From: Haloglomus halophilum
GTDB taxonomy: Archaea; Halobacteriota; Halobacteria; Halobacteriales; Haloarculaceae
DNA: 64,000 nucleotides
Reading direction: 5' to 3'
Assembly (NCBI RefSeq): GCF_024298885.1
Contig: NZ_CP101166.1
Coordinates: 3,967,149-4,031,148, forward strand
The position numbers and the translations under genes were made by a program. Positions 51,197 through 59,313 of the stretch are shown here, piece after piece (position 1 is the first letter of the stretch; each line of letters starts with the position of its first letter). The notes under the pieces were generated by a model that saw only the letters and a program-made list of their open reading frames with translations, was not told the origin of the DNA and did no database searches.

Positions 51197-53650
51197 ATGG
51201 GCGACGAGGACACCGAAGCGATTCGGGTCGGCGAGACGAGCGAGGGCGTCGCGGCCGACGCGCCAGCCGGGAACAACGTCGAACTCCCGGTCGTGGAGCT
51301 GATGACCGGGCGCGGGTTCGTGACCGGAAAGAGCGGCGGGGGCAAGTCGAATACAGCGAGCGTTGTCATCGAAAAGCTGCTTGATAGGGGGTTACCCGTG
51401 ATGATTGTCGATATAGATGGCGAATATTATGGTTTGAAGGAAGAATACGAGATTCTTCACGTCGGCGCCGACGAGGAGTGCGACCTCGTGGTCAACGAGG
51501 AGCACGCGGGGAAACTGTCCGAACTCGCCCTCGAACAGAACGTCCCCATCATCCTCGACGTCTCCTCGTTCCTCGACGAGTCCGACGCCCGGGACCTGCT
51601 GACCGCCGTGGCGCGCAACCTGTTCGCGAAGGAGAAGAAGCTCAAGCAGCCCTTCCTGCTCGTCGTGGAGGAGGTCCACGAGTACATTCCGGAGGGCGGT
51701 GGGCTCGACGAGTGCGGGCGGATGCTCATCAAGGCGGCCAAGCGCGGCCGCAAGCACGGGCTGGGGGTGGTCGGCGTCTCCCAGCGCCCGGCCGACGTGA
51801 AGAAGGACTTCATCACGCAGTGTGACTGGCTCGTCTGGCACCGCCTCACCTGGGAGAACGACACCAAGGTCGTCAGCCGCATCCTCGGGCGGGAGTACGC
51901 CGACGCCATCGAGGGCATGGACGACGGCGAGGCGTTCGTGCTGACGGACTGGTCCGAGCGGGTGCGGCGGGTCCAGTTCGACCGCAAGGAGACGTTCGAC
52001 GCCGGTGCGACCCCCGGGCTCGACGACTTCGAGCGCCCGGAACTCAAGTCCGTCAGCAGCGACCTCGTCCAGGACCTCGAGGCCATCTCGGAGGCCGAGG
52101 AGCGCCGCGAGTCCCGCATCCAGGAGCTCGAGCGCAAGCTCGCCGACAGGGACGAGCGAATCGAGGAGCTCGAAGAGCAGCTCGCCGAGGCGAAGGACCT
52201 CTCGAAGATGGCCGAGCGGTTCTCGCGGGCGATGATCGAGCACGCCTCCGGCCGCGCCTTCCGGACGGACGTGACCGTCGGCACCCAGACCGAGATGGAC
52301 GACTGGCGCAAGCAGGCGCTCCGGGGCGAGCACGTGGAGGCGACCCGGCGGCCGGCCAACCCGACCGACGAGTACCTCGAGGCCGAGGCGGAGGCACTCG
52401 CGGAATCTACGCCGGAGCAGGACAGCGCCGCCCCAGGCGAGGGCAGCCCGGCGCCGGACGAGCCACAGACGGAGACGACGGCGCCACCCGGATGGCCGGA
52501 GGAGGACGAGGAGCCGTCGAGCGACGAAGGTGAACCGTCCGGTAGCGCGGCGAGCGATACGGGCAACGCCTCAGCCGGGAGTACCGCGGCCGAGATCGAC
52601 GCAGCATTCGAGGCGCTGACCGAAGCAGGGACCGCTACCGACGAGACGGCGGCCGATGCCACGGAACGGGAGGCGGCGGCCGATACCACGGACACCTCGT
52701 CGTGGTCGTCCGAGTCGGCATCGACACCCGACGCTCCGCAACGCAACAGCACCAGCGTCCCGGGAGCGGACGGCGGTGACGACGGCTGGCCGGAGTTCAG
52801 CGCGGACGCCGCGGAGTCAGCTACCACGACAGACGAGTCGTCGACCGTCGAGACTGTCGTCGAGGCCTCCGACCCCGGCTTCGAGCGCGAGGTGGTGCGC
52901 GAGGTCAAAGCGACCATCCGCGGGTTCGACGAGGTGACCCGGCGGATGCTGGCCCACTATCGCGAACACGGTGCCACCGACCCGGTCGACGCCCACGTCG
53001 CGGCGGGCGGTGACGGCAACCGGACCCGCGCGTACAGCCGGAACCGGACGCTCCGACAGGCCGACCTCGTCGCACACGCGGGCCGGGGACGGTACGGCTG
53101 TCGGCTCGCCGCCCATCTCCGTGAGGCACACGGCGACCGGCTCTCGGAGGCGGAACTCGCGGCGGCCATCGAGGCGGTCGAGGCGGCGTTCGTCGAGAGC
53201 CACGAGCACGAAGGTGAGCCCTCCGACGCGACCGGTGCCGAACGGGCTGGTACCGAACGGGCCGGTGATGATGGCCGGGAGGATGCATCCACACCGAGTG
53301 CGGATGGGCGCCAGGCCGAGAACGAGACGACGAGCACAGAGGGCGCGCGTTCCCCGGCATCCGCGGCCGAGAACACTGCATCGGCGGGCGACGTGCTCGC
53401 GCCGGACGACGACGCGGAGTTCATCGACGCCGAGGCGGTTCAGGCCGACGAGGAGTCGGCGGGTGGCGCGAGCACGGCGGCGCTGGACGACGACCCGGCC
53501 GACGTGCCTCGGGGCACGGAGGACGTGGACCCCGACCAGAGCGTCGTGGACGCCAGCGGCGACGGACACGACCAGTTCCAGCCGCCCGAGGAGCGAACCG
53601 CCTCGGACGGCGGCGAATCGGACGACTTCCCGAAGTGGCCCGGCGAGTAA
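51197..53650 (+). CDS. HerA/DUF87-type ATPase with long disordered region
   Basis: 817 aa. A DUF87 (HerA/VirB4-like) ATPase occupies residues 28-285: Walker A GKSGGGKS at 44-51, MIVDIDGEYYGL, Walker B LLVVEEVHEYIPEGG, and the sensor GVVGVSQRPADVKKD. A coiled coil spans about 295-345. About 390-560 and 680-817 are acidic, low-complexity regions. Between them, at about 565-675, is a helical domain (FEREVVREVKATIRGFDEVT). It probably moves or reads DNA as a hexamer. Codons 48-90 are strikingly A/T rich compared with the rest. The ATG at 51197 is chosen for family fit. Confidence 0.88.
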   Translation: MGDEDTEAIRVGETSEGVAADAPAGNNVELPVVELMTGRGFVTGKSGGGKSNTASVVIEKLLDRGLPVMIVDIDGEYYGLKEEYEILHVGADEECDLVVNEEHAGKLSELALEQNVPIILDVSSFLDESDARDLLTAVARNLFAKEKKLKQPFLLVVEEVHEYIPEGGGLDECGRMLIKAAKRGRKHGLGVVGVSQRPADVKKDFITQCDWLVWHRLTWENDTKVVSRILGREYADAIEGMDDGEAFVLTDWSERVRRVQFDRKETFDAGATPGLDDFERPELKSVSSDLVQDLEAISEAEERRESRIQELERKLADRDERIEELEEQLAEAKDLSKMAERFSRAMIEHASGRAFRTDVTVGTQTEMDDWRKQALRGEHVEATRRPANPTDEYLEAEAEALAESTPEQDSAAPGEGSPAPDEPQTETTAPPGWPEEDEEPSSDEGEPSGSAASDTGNASAGSTAAEIDAAFEALTEAGTATDETAADATEREAAADTTDTSSWSSESASTPDAPQRNSTSVPGADGGDDGWPEFSADAAESATTTDESSTVETVVEASDPGFEREVVREVKATIRGFDEVTRRMLAHYREHGATDPVDAHVAAGGDGNRTRAYSRNRTLRQADLVAHAGRGRYGCRLAAHLREAHGDRLSEAELAAAIEAVEAAFVESHEHEGEPSDATGAERAGTERAGDDGREDASTPSADGRQAENETTSTEGARSPASAAENTASAGDVLAPDDDAEFIDAEAVQADEESAGGASTAALDDDPADVPRGTEDVDPDQSVVDASGDGHDQFQPPEERTASDGGESDDFPKWPGE

Positions 53651-53689
53651 ACGGCTAGCAACCCACTCACGGTTCAACGAGTGGTCTAT

Positions 53690-53713
53690 TTTCGGTGTTC
53701 CGAAATCGTATAG
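53690..53713 (+). promoter_or_regulatory. Palindromic operator candidate and TATA box
   Basis: TTTCGG-TGTT-CCGAAA (53690-53705) is a perfect 6-bp-arm palindrome, immediately followed by a TATA-like GTATAG centred about 29 nt before the enoyl-CoA hydratase ATG at 53740. The layout suggests an activator or repressor site for the CoA-metabolism genes. Confidence 0.5.
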
Positions 53714-53739
53714 TGGTAACCCGTCGCAAGCCCGGACAC

Positions 53740-54546
53740 ATGGTAGACGCCGACGAACTGTCGAACGAGGACCTCGACGTCTCCGTCAGCGACGACGGGC
53801 TGGTGGCGCGCGCCACCATCGACCGGTACGAGGACCGGAACTCACTGAACGACGCCGTCATCGGCGGGCTGGAGGACACCCTCGCGGCGGCCTCCGAGGA
53901 CGGGACCCGCGTGGTCGTCATCCGCGGTGCCGGTGGCACGTTCTGTGCCGGCGGCGACATCAAGGGGATGGCCTCGAACATGGGTCAGGGTCCGATGGCG
54001 TACCGCGACGGCTTCTCCGGGATGGCGAACCTCATCGAGGCCATCGTCGACGCGAACGTGCTCGTCGTGGCGGCCGTCGAGGGGTACTGTCTCGCCGGCG
54101 GGATGGGCCTCGCGGCCGCGTGCGATGTCATCCTCACGAGCGACGACGCCACCTTCGGCACTCCGGAGGTCGACATCGGTCTGTTCCCGGCGCAGGCGCT
54201 CGTCCCCATCATGCGCACGGTCAACGAGAAGCAGGCGCTGCACCTGCTGTTTACGGGCGAGCACATCGACCCGGAGAAGGCCTACGAGATCGGCTTCGTC
54301 ACGGAGGTCGTCGAAGCGGACCACTTCGAGGAGGAACTGGACGACCTCGTCGACTCGCTGGCCAACTCCTCGCCCGTCATGATCGAGGTTGGCAAACAGT
54401 CCTACTACAACCAGCGCGACATGGGGTTCGACGAAGCGCTCTCGTACATGCGCGAGATCATCTCGCTCATCGCGATGAGCGACGACACCGAGGAGGGCAT
54501 CAACGCGTTCCTCACCGACAGCGAGCCGGACTGGAAGGGTCGCTGA
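53740..54546 (+). CDS. Enoyl-CoA hydratase/isomerase family protein
   Basis: 268-aa crotonase-fold protein. Oxyanion-hole segments are RGAGGTFCAGGDIKGM and AVEGYCLAGGMGLAAACDVI, with Glu in FGTPEVDIGLFPA positioned as a catalytic residue. Expected to hydrate or isomerise enoyl-CoA in acid degradation. The ATG at 53740 is chosen for its leaderless TATA spacing. The next gene (BKACE-like) starts 56 nt later, probably in the same transcript. Confidence 0.92.
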   Translation: MVDADELSNEDLDVSVSDDGLVARATIDRYEDRNSLNDAVIGGLEDTLAAASEDGTRVVVIRGAGGTFCAGGDIKGMASNMGQGPMAYRDGFSGMANLIEAIVDANVLVVAAVEGYCLAGGMGLAAACDVILTSDDATFGTPEVDIGLFPAQALVPIMRTVNEKQALHLLFTGEHIDPEKAYEIGFVTEVVEADHFEEELDDLVDSLANSSPVMIEVGKQSYYNQRDMGFDEALSYMREIISLIAMSDDTEEGINAFLTDSEPDWKGR

Positions 54547-54602
54547 GACCGCCCTGCCGAAGCATCGCCCGCTAACCACCACGACTCCCCCACGACACCA
54601 CA

Positions 54603-55493
54603 ATGGCAATCGAGCAGGAATCCGTCAAAGGCAACGACCCGGACAAGGCAATCATCAGTGCGTCGCTCACCGGCGCGCTCACCACGCGCGACCAGTGCGA
54701 GGCGATTCCCTACACCCCCGAGGAGATCGCCGAGGACGCCGCCGCCGCCCGCGAGAACGGCGCTGCCGTCGCACATATCCACGCCCGCACCGAGAACGGC
54801 TCACCGACGTTCGACACCGACATCTACCAGCAGATCTACGACGAGGTGCGCGAGCGGACGGACATCCTCATCAACTTCTCGACGGGCGCGATGCACGAGC
54901 CGGTCGAGTCCCGGACGGAGTACATCGAGGAGGTCCAGCCCGATATCGCGGCGCTCAACATGGGCTCGATGAACTACGCGAAGTACAGCGAGAACCGCGA
55001 CGACTTCGTCTTCGACATGGTGTTCGAGAACCCGTTCAACGAGATCCGCGAGTTCCTCACCACCATGAAGGAGAACGACGTCAAGCCGGAACTGGAGTGT
55101 TTCGACACGGGCCACATCGGCAACATCCGACCGTTCGTGGAGAACGGCGAACTGGAGTCGCCCGTCAACTTCTCGCTCGTCATGGGTGTGCTGGGCGGCA
55201 TCCCGCCGACGGTGGAGAACCTGGCCCATCAGGTCCGCCAGCTCCCCGACGACGCGACCTGGCAGGTCATCGGCATCTCTCGCGAACAGTGGCAGCTGGT
55301 GTCGGCGGCGCTGGCGATGGGCGGCAACATCCGCGTCGGGCTGGAGGACAACTTCTACCTCCCGAACGGGGAGATGTCCACCAATCCCGAACTCGTCGCG
55401 AAGGCCGCGGAGATGACGCGCAACGTCGGACGCGAACCCGCGACGCCTGCCGAGGCGGCCGAGCTGATGGAGATAGAGCCACCACACCTCTGA
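54603..55493 (+). CDS. BKACE-family 3-keto acid cleavage enzyme
   Basis: 296 aa of the beta-keto acid cleavage enzyme family (formerly DUF849), zinc-dependent enzymes that split beta-keto acids with acetyl-CoA. The metal motif HIHART (His-x-His) follows GAAVAHIH; the C-terminal barrel has FSLVMGVLGGIPPTVENLAH and GGNIRVGLEDNFYLPNGEMS. Beta-amino or carnitine-type substrates are typical of the family, but the actual substrate is unknown. It is downstream of the enoyl-CoA hydratase gene in one cluster with an acyl-CoA dehydrogenase. Confidence 0.92.
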   Translation: MAIEQESVKGNDPDKAIISASLTGALTTRDQCEAIPYTPEEIAEDAAAARENGAAVAHIHARTENGSPTFDTDIYQQIYDEVRERTDILINFSTGAMHEPVESRTEYIEEVQPDIAALNMGSMNYAKYSENRDDFVFDMVFENPFNEIREFLTTMKENDVKPELECFDTGHIGNIRPFVENGELESPVNFSLVMGVLGGIPPTVENLAHQVRQLPDDATWQVIGISREQWQLVSAALAMGGNIRVGLEDNFYLPNGEMSTNPELVAKAAEMTRNVGREPATPAEAAELMEIEPPHL

Positions 55494-55619
55494 CCCCATC
55501 TCTGACCTCGGCCGTGACCGCGGCGCGGCCCCCGTTTAGCCGGGGAACGACGCCGCTGTGACGACGCGCACGGTCTTTTACTTCGGAGTCGTTCCCAGTT
55601 CGCTGAACCCGTGCAAAAG

Positions 55620-55625
55620 CTTATC
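55620..55625 (+). promoter_or_regulatory. TATA-like element for the 104-aa gene
   Basis: GCTTATCACAC is centred about 29 nt before the ATG at 55652. Confidence 0.45.
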
Positions 55626-55651
55626 ACACCAGCAGCGTTACCCCCGAATGA

Positions 55652-55966
55652 ATGGGTGTCGTTAGCACACCACTGCTGGACGAGGCACGGAGTATCTTCT
55701 CCGATCTCGGGTACGAGGTCGAGAAAGAGGGCGAGGAACTGCGCGCGGAGCGCAAGTGGCGGACCGTCTACGTGACGACCGCCGACCCGTCAGAAGCACC
55801 GACACACGGTCGGCTCCGGTGTTTCGTGGCCGAGGAGGACCACGCCGCGACGGTACGGGACCGGCTCGTGTCGCTCGCCCCGGACTACGACTGGGCGGTC
55901 GTGGCCGTCGACGCCGGGGACTATCGCATCCTGCATCCGAACGCCGAAGCACTGTCGGCACCGTAG
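55652..55966 (+). CDS. Uncharacterised haloarchaeal protein (DUF7116-like)
   Basis: 104 aa, alpha/beta. LLDEARSIFSDLGYEVEKEG, RAERKWRTVYVTTA and YDWAVVAVDAGDYRILHPN are conserved-looking segments; it resembles, from memory, a haloarchaeal-only family (DUF7116). There is no catalytic motif. The second of two nearby ATGs (55652) is used because the first opens a frame that stops after five codons. Confidence 0.75.
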   Translation: MGVVSTPLLDEARSIFSDLGYEVEKEGEELRAERKWRTVYVTTADPSEAPTHGRLRCFVAEEDHAATVRDRLVSLAPDYDWAVVAVDAGDYRILHPNAEALSAP

Positions 55967-56149
55967 CCGACGATTCCCCGGTTTCTCTACCTGTTACCAG
56001 ATCCATCTCCTAGGCCCACCATTTCGGTCGAATCAGCCACTCTGACGAGATATTCTAGATATATTCCGAGAATCAGGCATATTCTCTCGGTGGGTGCTGA
56101 GCCCCGGACCGGCATCGGAGCCGAGGCCCGGAAACGGGCCGGGAGTTGA

Positions 56150-56156
56150 ATATAAA
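56150..56156 (+). promoter_or_regulatory. TATA box upstream of the acyl-CoA dehydrogenase leader
   Basis: GAATATAAAGA, the best TATA match in the 347-nt gap between 55966 and 56314. It predicts transcription from about 56180, leaving a leader of some 130 nt before the dehydrogenase ATG. Upstream (56040-56090) the gap is A/T rich, with a near-palindrome CCGAGAAT...ATTCTCTCGG. Confidence 0.5.
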
Positions 56157-56203
56157 GACCCGCGCAACTGATGGGACAGGACCAATCCATCTGGTACCGT
56201 TAG

Positions 56204-56314
56204 ATGGTATCAGACGGGCCACCGCCCGTGAGCGCACCGATGGCACCGAACATCACCTTCACCGCCGCACCGCTGCTGAACCGACTCCGCCGCCGCGTCC
56301 GGAGGTGGACCTGA
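56204..56314 (+). CDS. Candidate 36-aa leader peptide ORF
   Basis: An ATG-initiated ORF whose TGA overlaps the ATG of the acyl-CoA dehydrogenase (TGATG). The product is proline-rich at the N-terminus and ends in a basic stretch, NRLRRRVRRWT-like, unlike the acidic proteins around it. Its position just after the predicted transcription start and its overlap suggest translational coupling or attenuation. It could also be chance; there is no ribosome site or homologue that I know of. Confidence 0.3.
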   Translation: MVSDGPPPVSAPMAPNITFTAAPLLNRLRRRVRRWT

Positions 56315-57528
56315 TGCAGTTGACCGAGGACCAGCAGGCCTTCAAGCAGGACCTGCGCGACTACCTCGAAACCGAGGTCGAACCTGACGTCGACGAGCTC
56401 GACCGGAACGGGCCGATGAGCCGCGACCGGATGCTCGACTACATGGACGACCTCCGGGAGCTTGGCATCGGCCACGACCCCGACACGGTCCAGGAGTACT
56501 TCGGCGACCTCTGGCGGTTCGCCATCGCGAGCGAGGAGATCTCGCGTGTGTGGCCGTCGCTGAACGTCGCGCTCCAGATGTCGTTCCCGGCGGTCTTCGT
56601 CGAGCACGCGTCCGAGCAGACCCGCGAGACGATGCTCCCCCGGCTCGAGGACGGCCAGTGTATCGGCTGCCTCGCCGTCACCGAACCCGAGGGCGGCAGT
56701 GACACGGCCCGACCCAACGTCGTCGCCGAGTACGAGGAGGAGGAGGACATGTACACGCTGCGGGGGCAGAAGACGTGGGTCGGCAACGGCGGCATCGCCG
56801 ACGTGGCGCTGGTCGTCGCAGAGGACGAGCAGACGGGCGTCTCGGACATGTTCCTCGTCGACTACGAGCACCAGCCCTGGGAGGCAGAATCCATCCAGAA
56901 ACTCGGGTGGAAGGGCGTCAACAACGCGCGGATGGACTTCACCGGCTGCAAGGTCCCGCCGGAGAACAAGCTCATGAACATCGTCGGGAACGCGATGGCC
57001 GAGGGCAACGAGATGACCGACATCGTCCCGTTCCCGGAGAGCGTGACGGACCTGTTCGCCCGGCAGAAGCCGCTGAACGCCACGTTCTCGTTCATGCGGA
57101 CGGGGATGGCGTTCATGGCGGTCGGCATCATGCAGGCCGCCTTCGAGGAGGCCCTGGAGTACGTCGACGAGCGCGAGACCTTCGGCAAGTCCATCGCCGG
57201 CCACCAGCTCGTCCAGGAGAAACTGTACGACATGAATGCGGCGCTCGTCTCCTCGCGGCAGACCGCGCGGCGCGCCGCGGAGGCCCTGGAGGAGGGGGCT
57301 CCCGAGGCACGGCGACTCACCTCGCTCGCGAAGGGCTACTGCTGTGAGCGTTCGAAGGACGTCACCGACGAGGCCATCCAGGTGTTCGGCGGCGAGGGCC
57401 TGAAGACCGAGCGTCGGCTCGAGCGCTACTACCGCGACGCCCGCGTGATGACCATCCCCGACGGGACCACCGAGATCCAGAAGCTCATCGTCGGGAAGGA
57501 GCTGACCGGAACTGCCGCGTACAAGTAG
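56314..57528 (+). CDS. Acyl-CoA dehydrogenase
   Basis: 404-aa FAD enzyme that desaturates acyl-CoA at the alpha-beta position. Motifs: AVTEPEGGSDTARPN and KTWVGNGGIADVALV (FAD and substrate contacts), FMRTGMAFMAVGIMQAAFE, and C-terminal IPDGTTEIQKLIVGKEL, the place of the catalytic-base region in many members. GGAGGTGG six bases before the ATG is a textbook Shine-Dalgarno site, unusual here where most transcripts look leaderless, and it fixes the start. Part of the CoA-metabolism cluster. Confidence 0.94.
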   Translation: MQLTEDQQAFKQDLRDYLETEVEPDVDELDRNGPMSRDRMLDYMDDLRELGIGHDPDTVQEYFGDLWRFAIASEEISRVWPSLNVALQMSFPAVFVEHASEQTRETMLPRLEDGQCIGCLAVTEPEGGSDTARPNVVAEYEEEEDMYTLRGQKTWVGNGGIADVALVVAEDEQTGVSDMFLVDYEHQPWEAESIQKLGWKGVNNARMDFTGCKVPPENKLMNIVGNAMAEGNEMTDIVPFPESVTDLFARQKPLNATFSFMRTGMAFMAVGIMQAAFEEALEYVDERETFGKSIAGHQLVQEKLYDMNAALVSSRQTARRAAEALEEGAPEARRLTSLAKGYCCERSKDVTDEAIQVFGGEGLKTERRLERYYRDARVMTIPDGTTEIQKLIVGKELTGTAAYK

Positions 57529-57574
57529 ACGCTCCCGGACAGCTGCCGACCGCTGTCGAGAGCAGTTCCCGTCG

Positions 57575-58075
57575 CTACGCCGAGTACTTCTCGTCGACGA
57601 AGTAGCAGTCGATGCTGGCGGAGATGTCGGTCAGCTGCGCGGCGGCCTGCGAGTACTGCATGACCTTGTTCATGTCGCCCTCCAGCTCGAACTTGCCGGA
57701 CATCATGCCGTCGATGGCGCCGATGTTGCCACGGAGGAGTTCCTTCCAGACGCCGTAGTCCGCGCGCAGAATGAAGCCGGCCTCGACGTCGTCGGGGTCC
57801 TCGATGAGGCGGGCGTCCGTACACTCGCCGCCCTCGAGCGCGACGAGCGTGTAGCCGGTGTCGCCGTCGACGTACTGGTCCATCTCCTCGCGGAGCTCAT
57901 CGGGGAGCGCGTCCATATCGATGTCGTCGATGGGCATCCCCTCGGTGATGAAGAGGAAGTCGCCGTCGAAGCCGACGCCCCAGTCGGCCGCCGCCTCGGC
58001 GTACTCCTCGTCGTTGTTGATCGCTTCCTTGTACTGGTCGAACCACGCCTGGCTGGGGAACGGAACTTCGCTCAT
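57575..58075 (-). CDS. SCP2-like sterol/lipid carrier-type protein
   Basis: 166 aa. The layout matches the SCP2 (sterol carrier protein 2-like) fold: FLFITEGMPIDD, DVEAGFILRADYGVWKELLR, AIDGMMSGKFELEGDMNKVMQY. Proteins of this type bind acyl-CoA or lipids in a hydrophobic tunnel, consistent with the acyl-CoA genes on both sides. An ATG three codons upstream (58084) is an alternative start. Confidence 0.82.
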   Translation of the reverse strand: MSEVPFPSQAWFDQYKEAINNDEEYAEAAADWGVGFDGDFLFITEGMPIDDIDMDALPDELREEMDQYVDGDTGYTLVALEGGECTDARLIEDPDDVEAGFILRADYGVWKELLRGNIGAIDGMMSGKFELEGDMNKVMQYSQAAAQLTDISASIDCYFVDEKYSA

Positions 58076-58263
58076 CCGATACATTCCTCGGGTTACCACC
58101 ACCTGACCGTTGTGGATTCAATCGCCGGGTGATTTAAGACCACCAGCAGTGGCTGGGTCGGACAGCGACCCTCCGTTCCAGTGCGGTCGTCGCCGGCCGG
58201 AGAACTGCCCGGGACACCAACAACAGACCGTTGCATCCGCGCGAGCGCAGCGAGCGCGGTTCC

Positions 58264-58302
58264 CCGGTACGAGGGCGCGAAGCGCCCGAGTACCGGTTTT
58301 TT
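58264..58302 (+). terminator. Hairpin followed by six T residues
   Basis: The stem CCGGTAC-GA-GGGCGC with loop GAA and GCGCCC-GA-GTACCGG (58264-58296; the GA/GA pair is mismatched) is directly followed by TTTTTT. It resembles an intrinsic terminator on the plus strand, although no plus-strand gene ends close by; the nearest is the acyl-CoA dehydrogenase, 0.75 kb upstream. Confidence 0.55.
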
Positions 58303-58310
58303 GGTGCAGA

Positions 58311-58362
58311 TTTTTTGCGTGAGTGGTTCCGCGCCGCAGGCGCGGAACCCGAGCGCAAAAAA
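58311..58362. terminator. Bidirectional terminator-like hairpin
   Basis: T6 (58311-58316), stem GGTTCCGCGCC (58325-58335), loop GCA, stem GGCGCGGAACC (58339-58349), then A6 (58357-58362). The T run and the A run are themselves complementary, so either strand gives a stem followed by a T run. The SDR gene stops at 58369, six bases beyond, so it could end that minus-strand transcript. The rest of the gap 58076-58310 shows no gene. Confidence 0.65.
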
Positions 58363-58368
58363 GGTGCG

Positions 58369-59154
58369 TTAGAAGGAGAAGAGGTCGATGCCGCCGGTGA
58401 CACCGACGACCTGGCCGGTGATGTAGTTGGCCTGCTCGGAGCAGAGGTAGGCGATCATGTTCGCGACGTCCTCCTCCTTGCCGAGCTGGCGCATCGGCGT
58501 GGCCTTCGCGATACGGGCGAAATGCTCGTCGGTCTGTTCGAGCATCTCGATATCCATGTCCGCGAGCGCGCCGACGACGATGGAGGGGGCGATGGCGTTG
58601 GAGGTGACGCCGTGCTGGGCGCCCTCCAGCGCGAGCGTCTTCGCGAAGCCGATGAGCGCCGCCTTCGTCGCGGAGTAGGAGGCCTGGCCGAAGCCGCCCT
58701 GCCAGCCGGCCATCGAGGACATGTTGACGATGCGGCCCCACTCCTGCTCCTTCATCCGGGGGTAGACCTCGCGCGTGATGTTGTACGCGCCGGTGAGGTT
58801 GACCGCCATGTCACGGTCCCAGATGTCGTCGTCGAAGTCCTCGACCTTGTCGCGGGCGTCGACCATCCCGGCGTTGTTGATGAGGATGTCCGTGCTCCCC
58901 ATCTCCTCCTCGATGGCCTCGACCGTCGCCCCGACGTCGTCGCGGTCCGTGAGGTCACACTCGACGGCGAGCGCGTCGCCGCGGTACTCCTCGCCCTCGT
59001 TGATCTCGTCGGCGACGTTCTCGGCCTTCTCCTGGGCCACGTCGAGCACGACCACGTCGGCGCCCTCCTGGGCGAGTACGCGGCAGTCCTCGCTTCCGAT
59101 ACGTCCGGCGCCACCGGTGACGATGGCGACCCTGTCCTCGATTCCGAAGTCCAT
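58369..59154 (-). CDS. Short-chain dehydrogenase/reductase (acetoacetyl-CoA reductase-like)
   Basis: 261 aa. Rossmann motif VTGGAGRIGSEDC, NNAGMVDARD, catalytic Ser in NMSSMAGWQGG, and Tyr-x3-Lys in ASYSATKAALIG. The C-terminus TGQVVGVTGGIDLFSF is the usual SDR end. The PhaB/FabG-like sequence suggests reduction of 3-ketoacyl-CoA, which fits with the enoyl-CoA hydratase and acyl-CoA dehydrogenase upstream. TATA-like GCTTAAGC lies about 31 nt before the ATG. Confidence 0.93.
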   Translation of the reverse strand: MDFGIEDRVAIVTGGAGRIGSEDCRVLAQEGADVVVLDVAQEKAENVADEINEGEEYRGDALAVECDLTDRDDVGATVEAIEEEMGSTDILINNAGMVDARDKVEDFDDDIWDRDMAVNLTGAYNITREVYPRMKEQEWGRIVNMSSMAGWQGGFGQASYSATKAALIGFAKTLALEGAQHGVTSNAIAPSIVVGALADMDIEMLEQTDEHFARIAKATPMRQLGKEEDVANMIAYLCSEQANYITGQVVGVTGGIDLFSF

Positions 59155-59182
59155 TGCGACCGGCGAATCCCCCGGGCGCCGC

Positions 59183-59188
59183 TTAAGC
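59183..59188 (-). promoter_or_regulatory. TATA-like element for the SDR gene
   Basis: The minus strand reads CGCTTAAGCGG, itself a short palindrome, centred about 31 nt before the ATG at 59154. Confidence 0.45.
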
Positions 59189-59313
59189 GTTTATCCGGCA
59201 CACCAGCGGCCGTTTATGCCGTGAGGGCCCGGGGACCGACGCGCCAGTCACTCGACAACCACGCGAGCGATGTTTTCTCGAACGGGTGCGAGGGCTCGGA
59301 CGACGCAGTGTGA

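Noticed and set aside
56171..56203. A ten-codon ORF (MGQDQSIWYR) upstream of the dehydrogenase leader
   Set aside because: Its ATG lies only about 18 nt after the TATA box, so it probably precedes the transcription start; too short to support.
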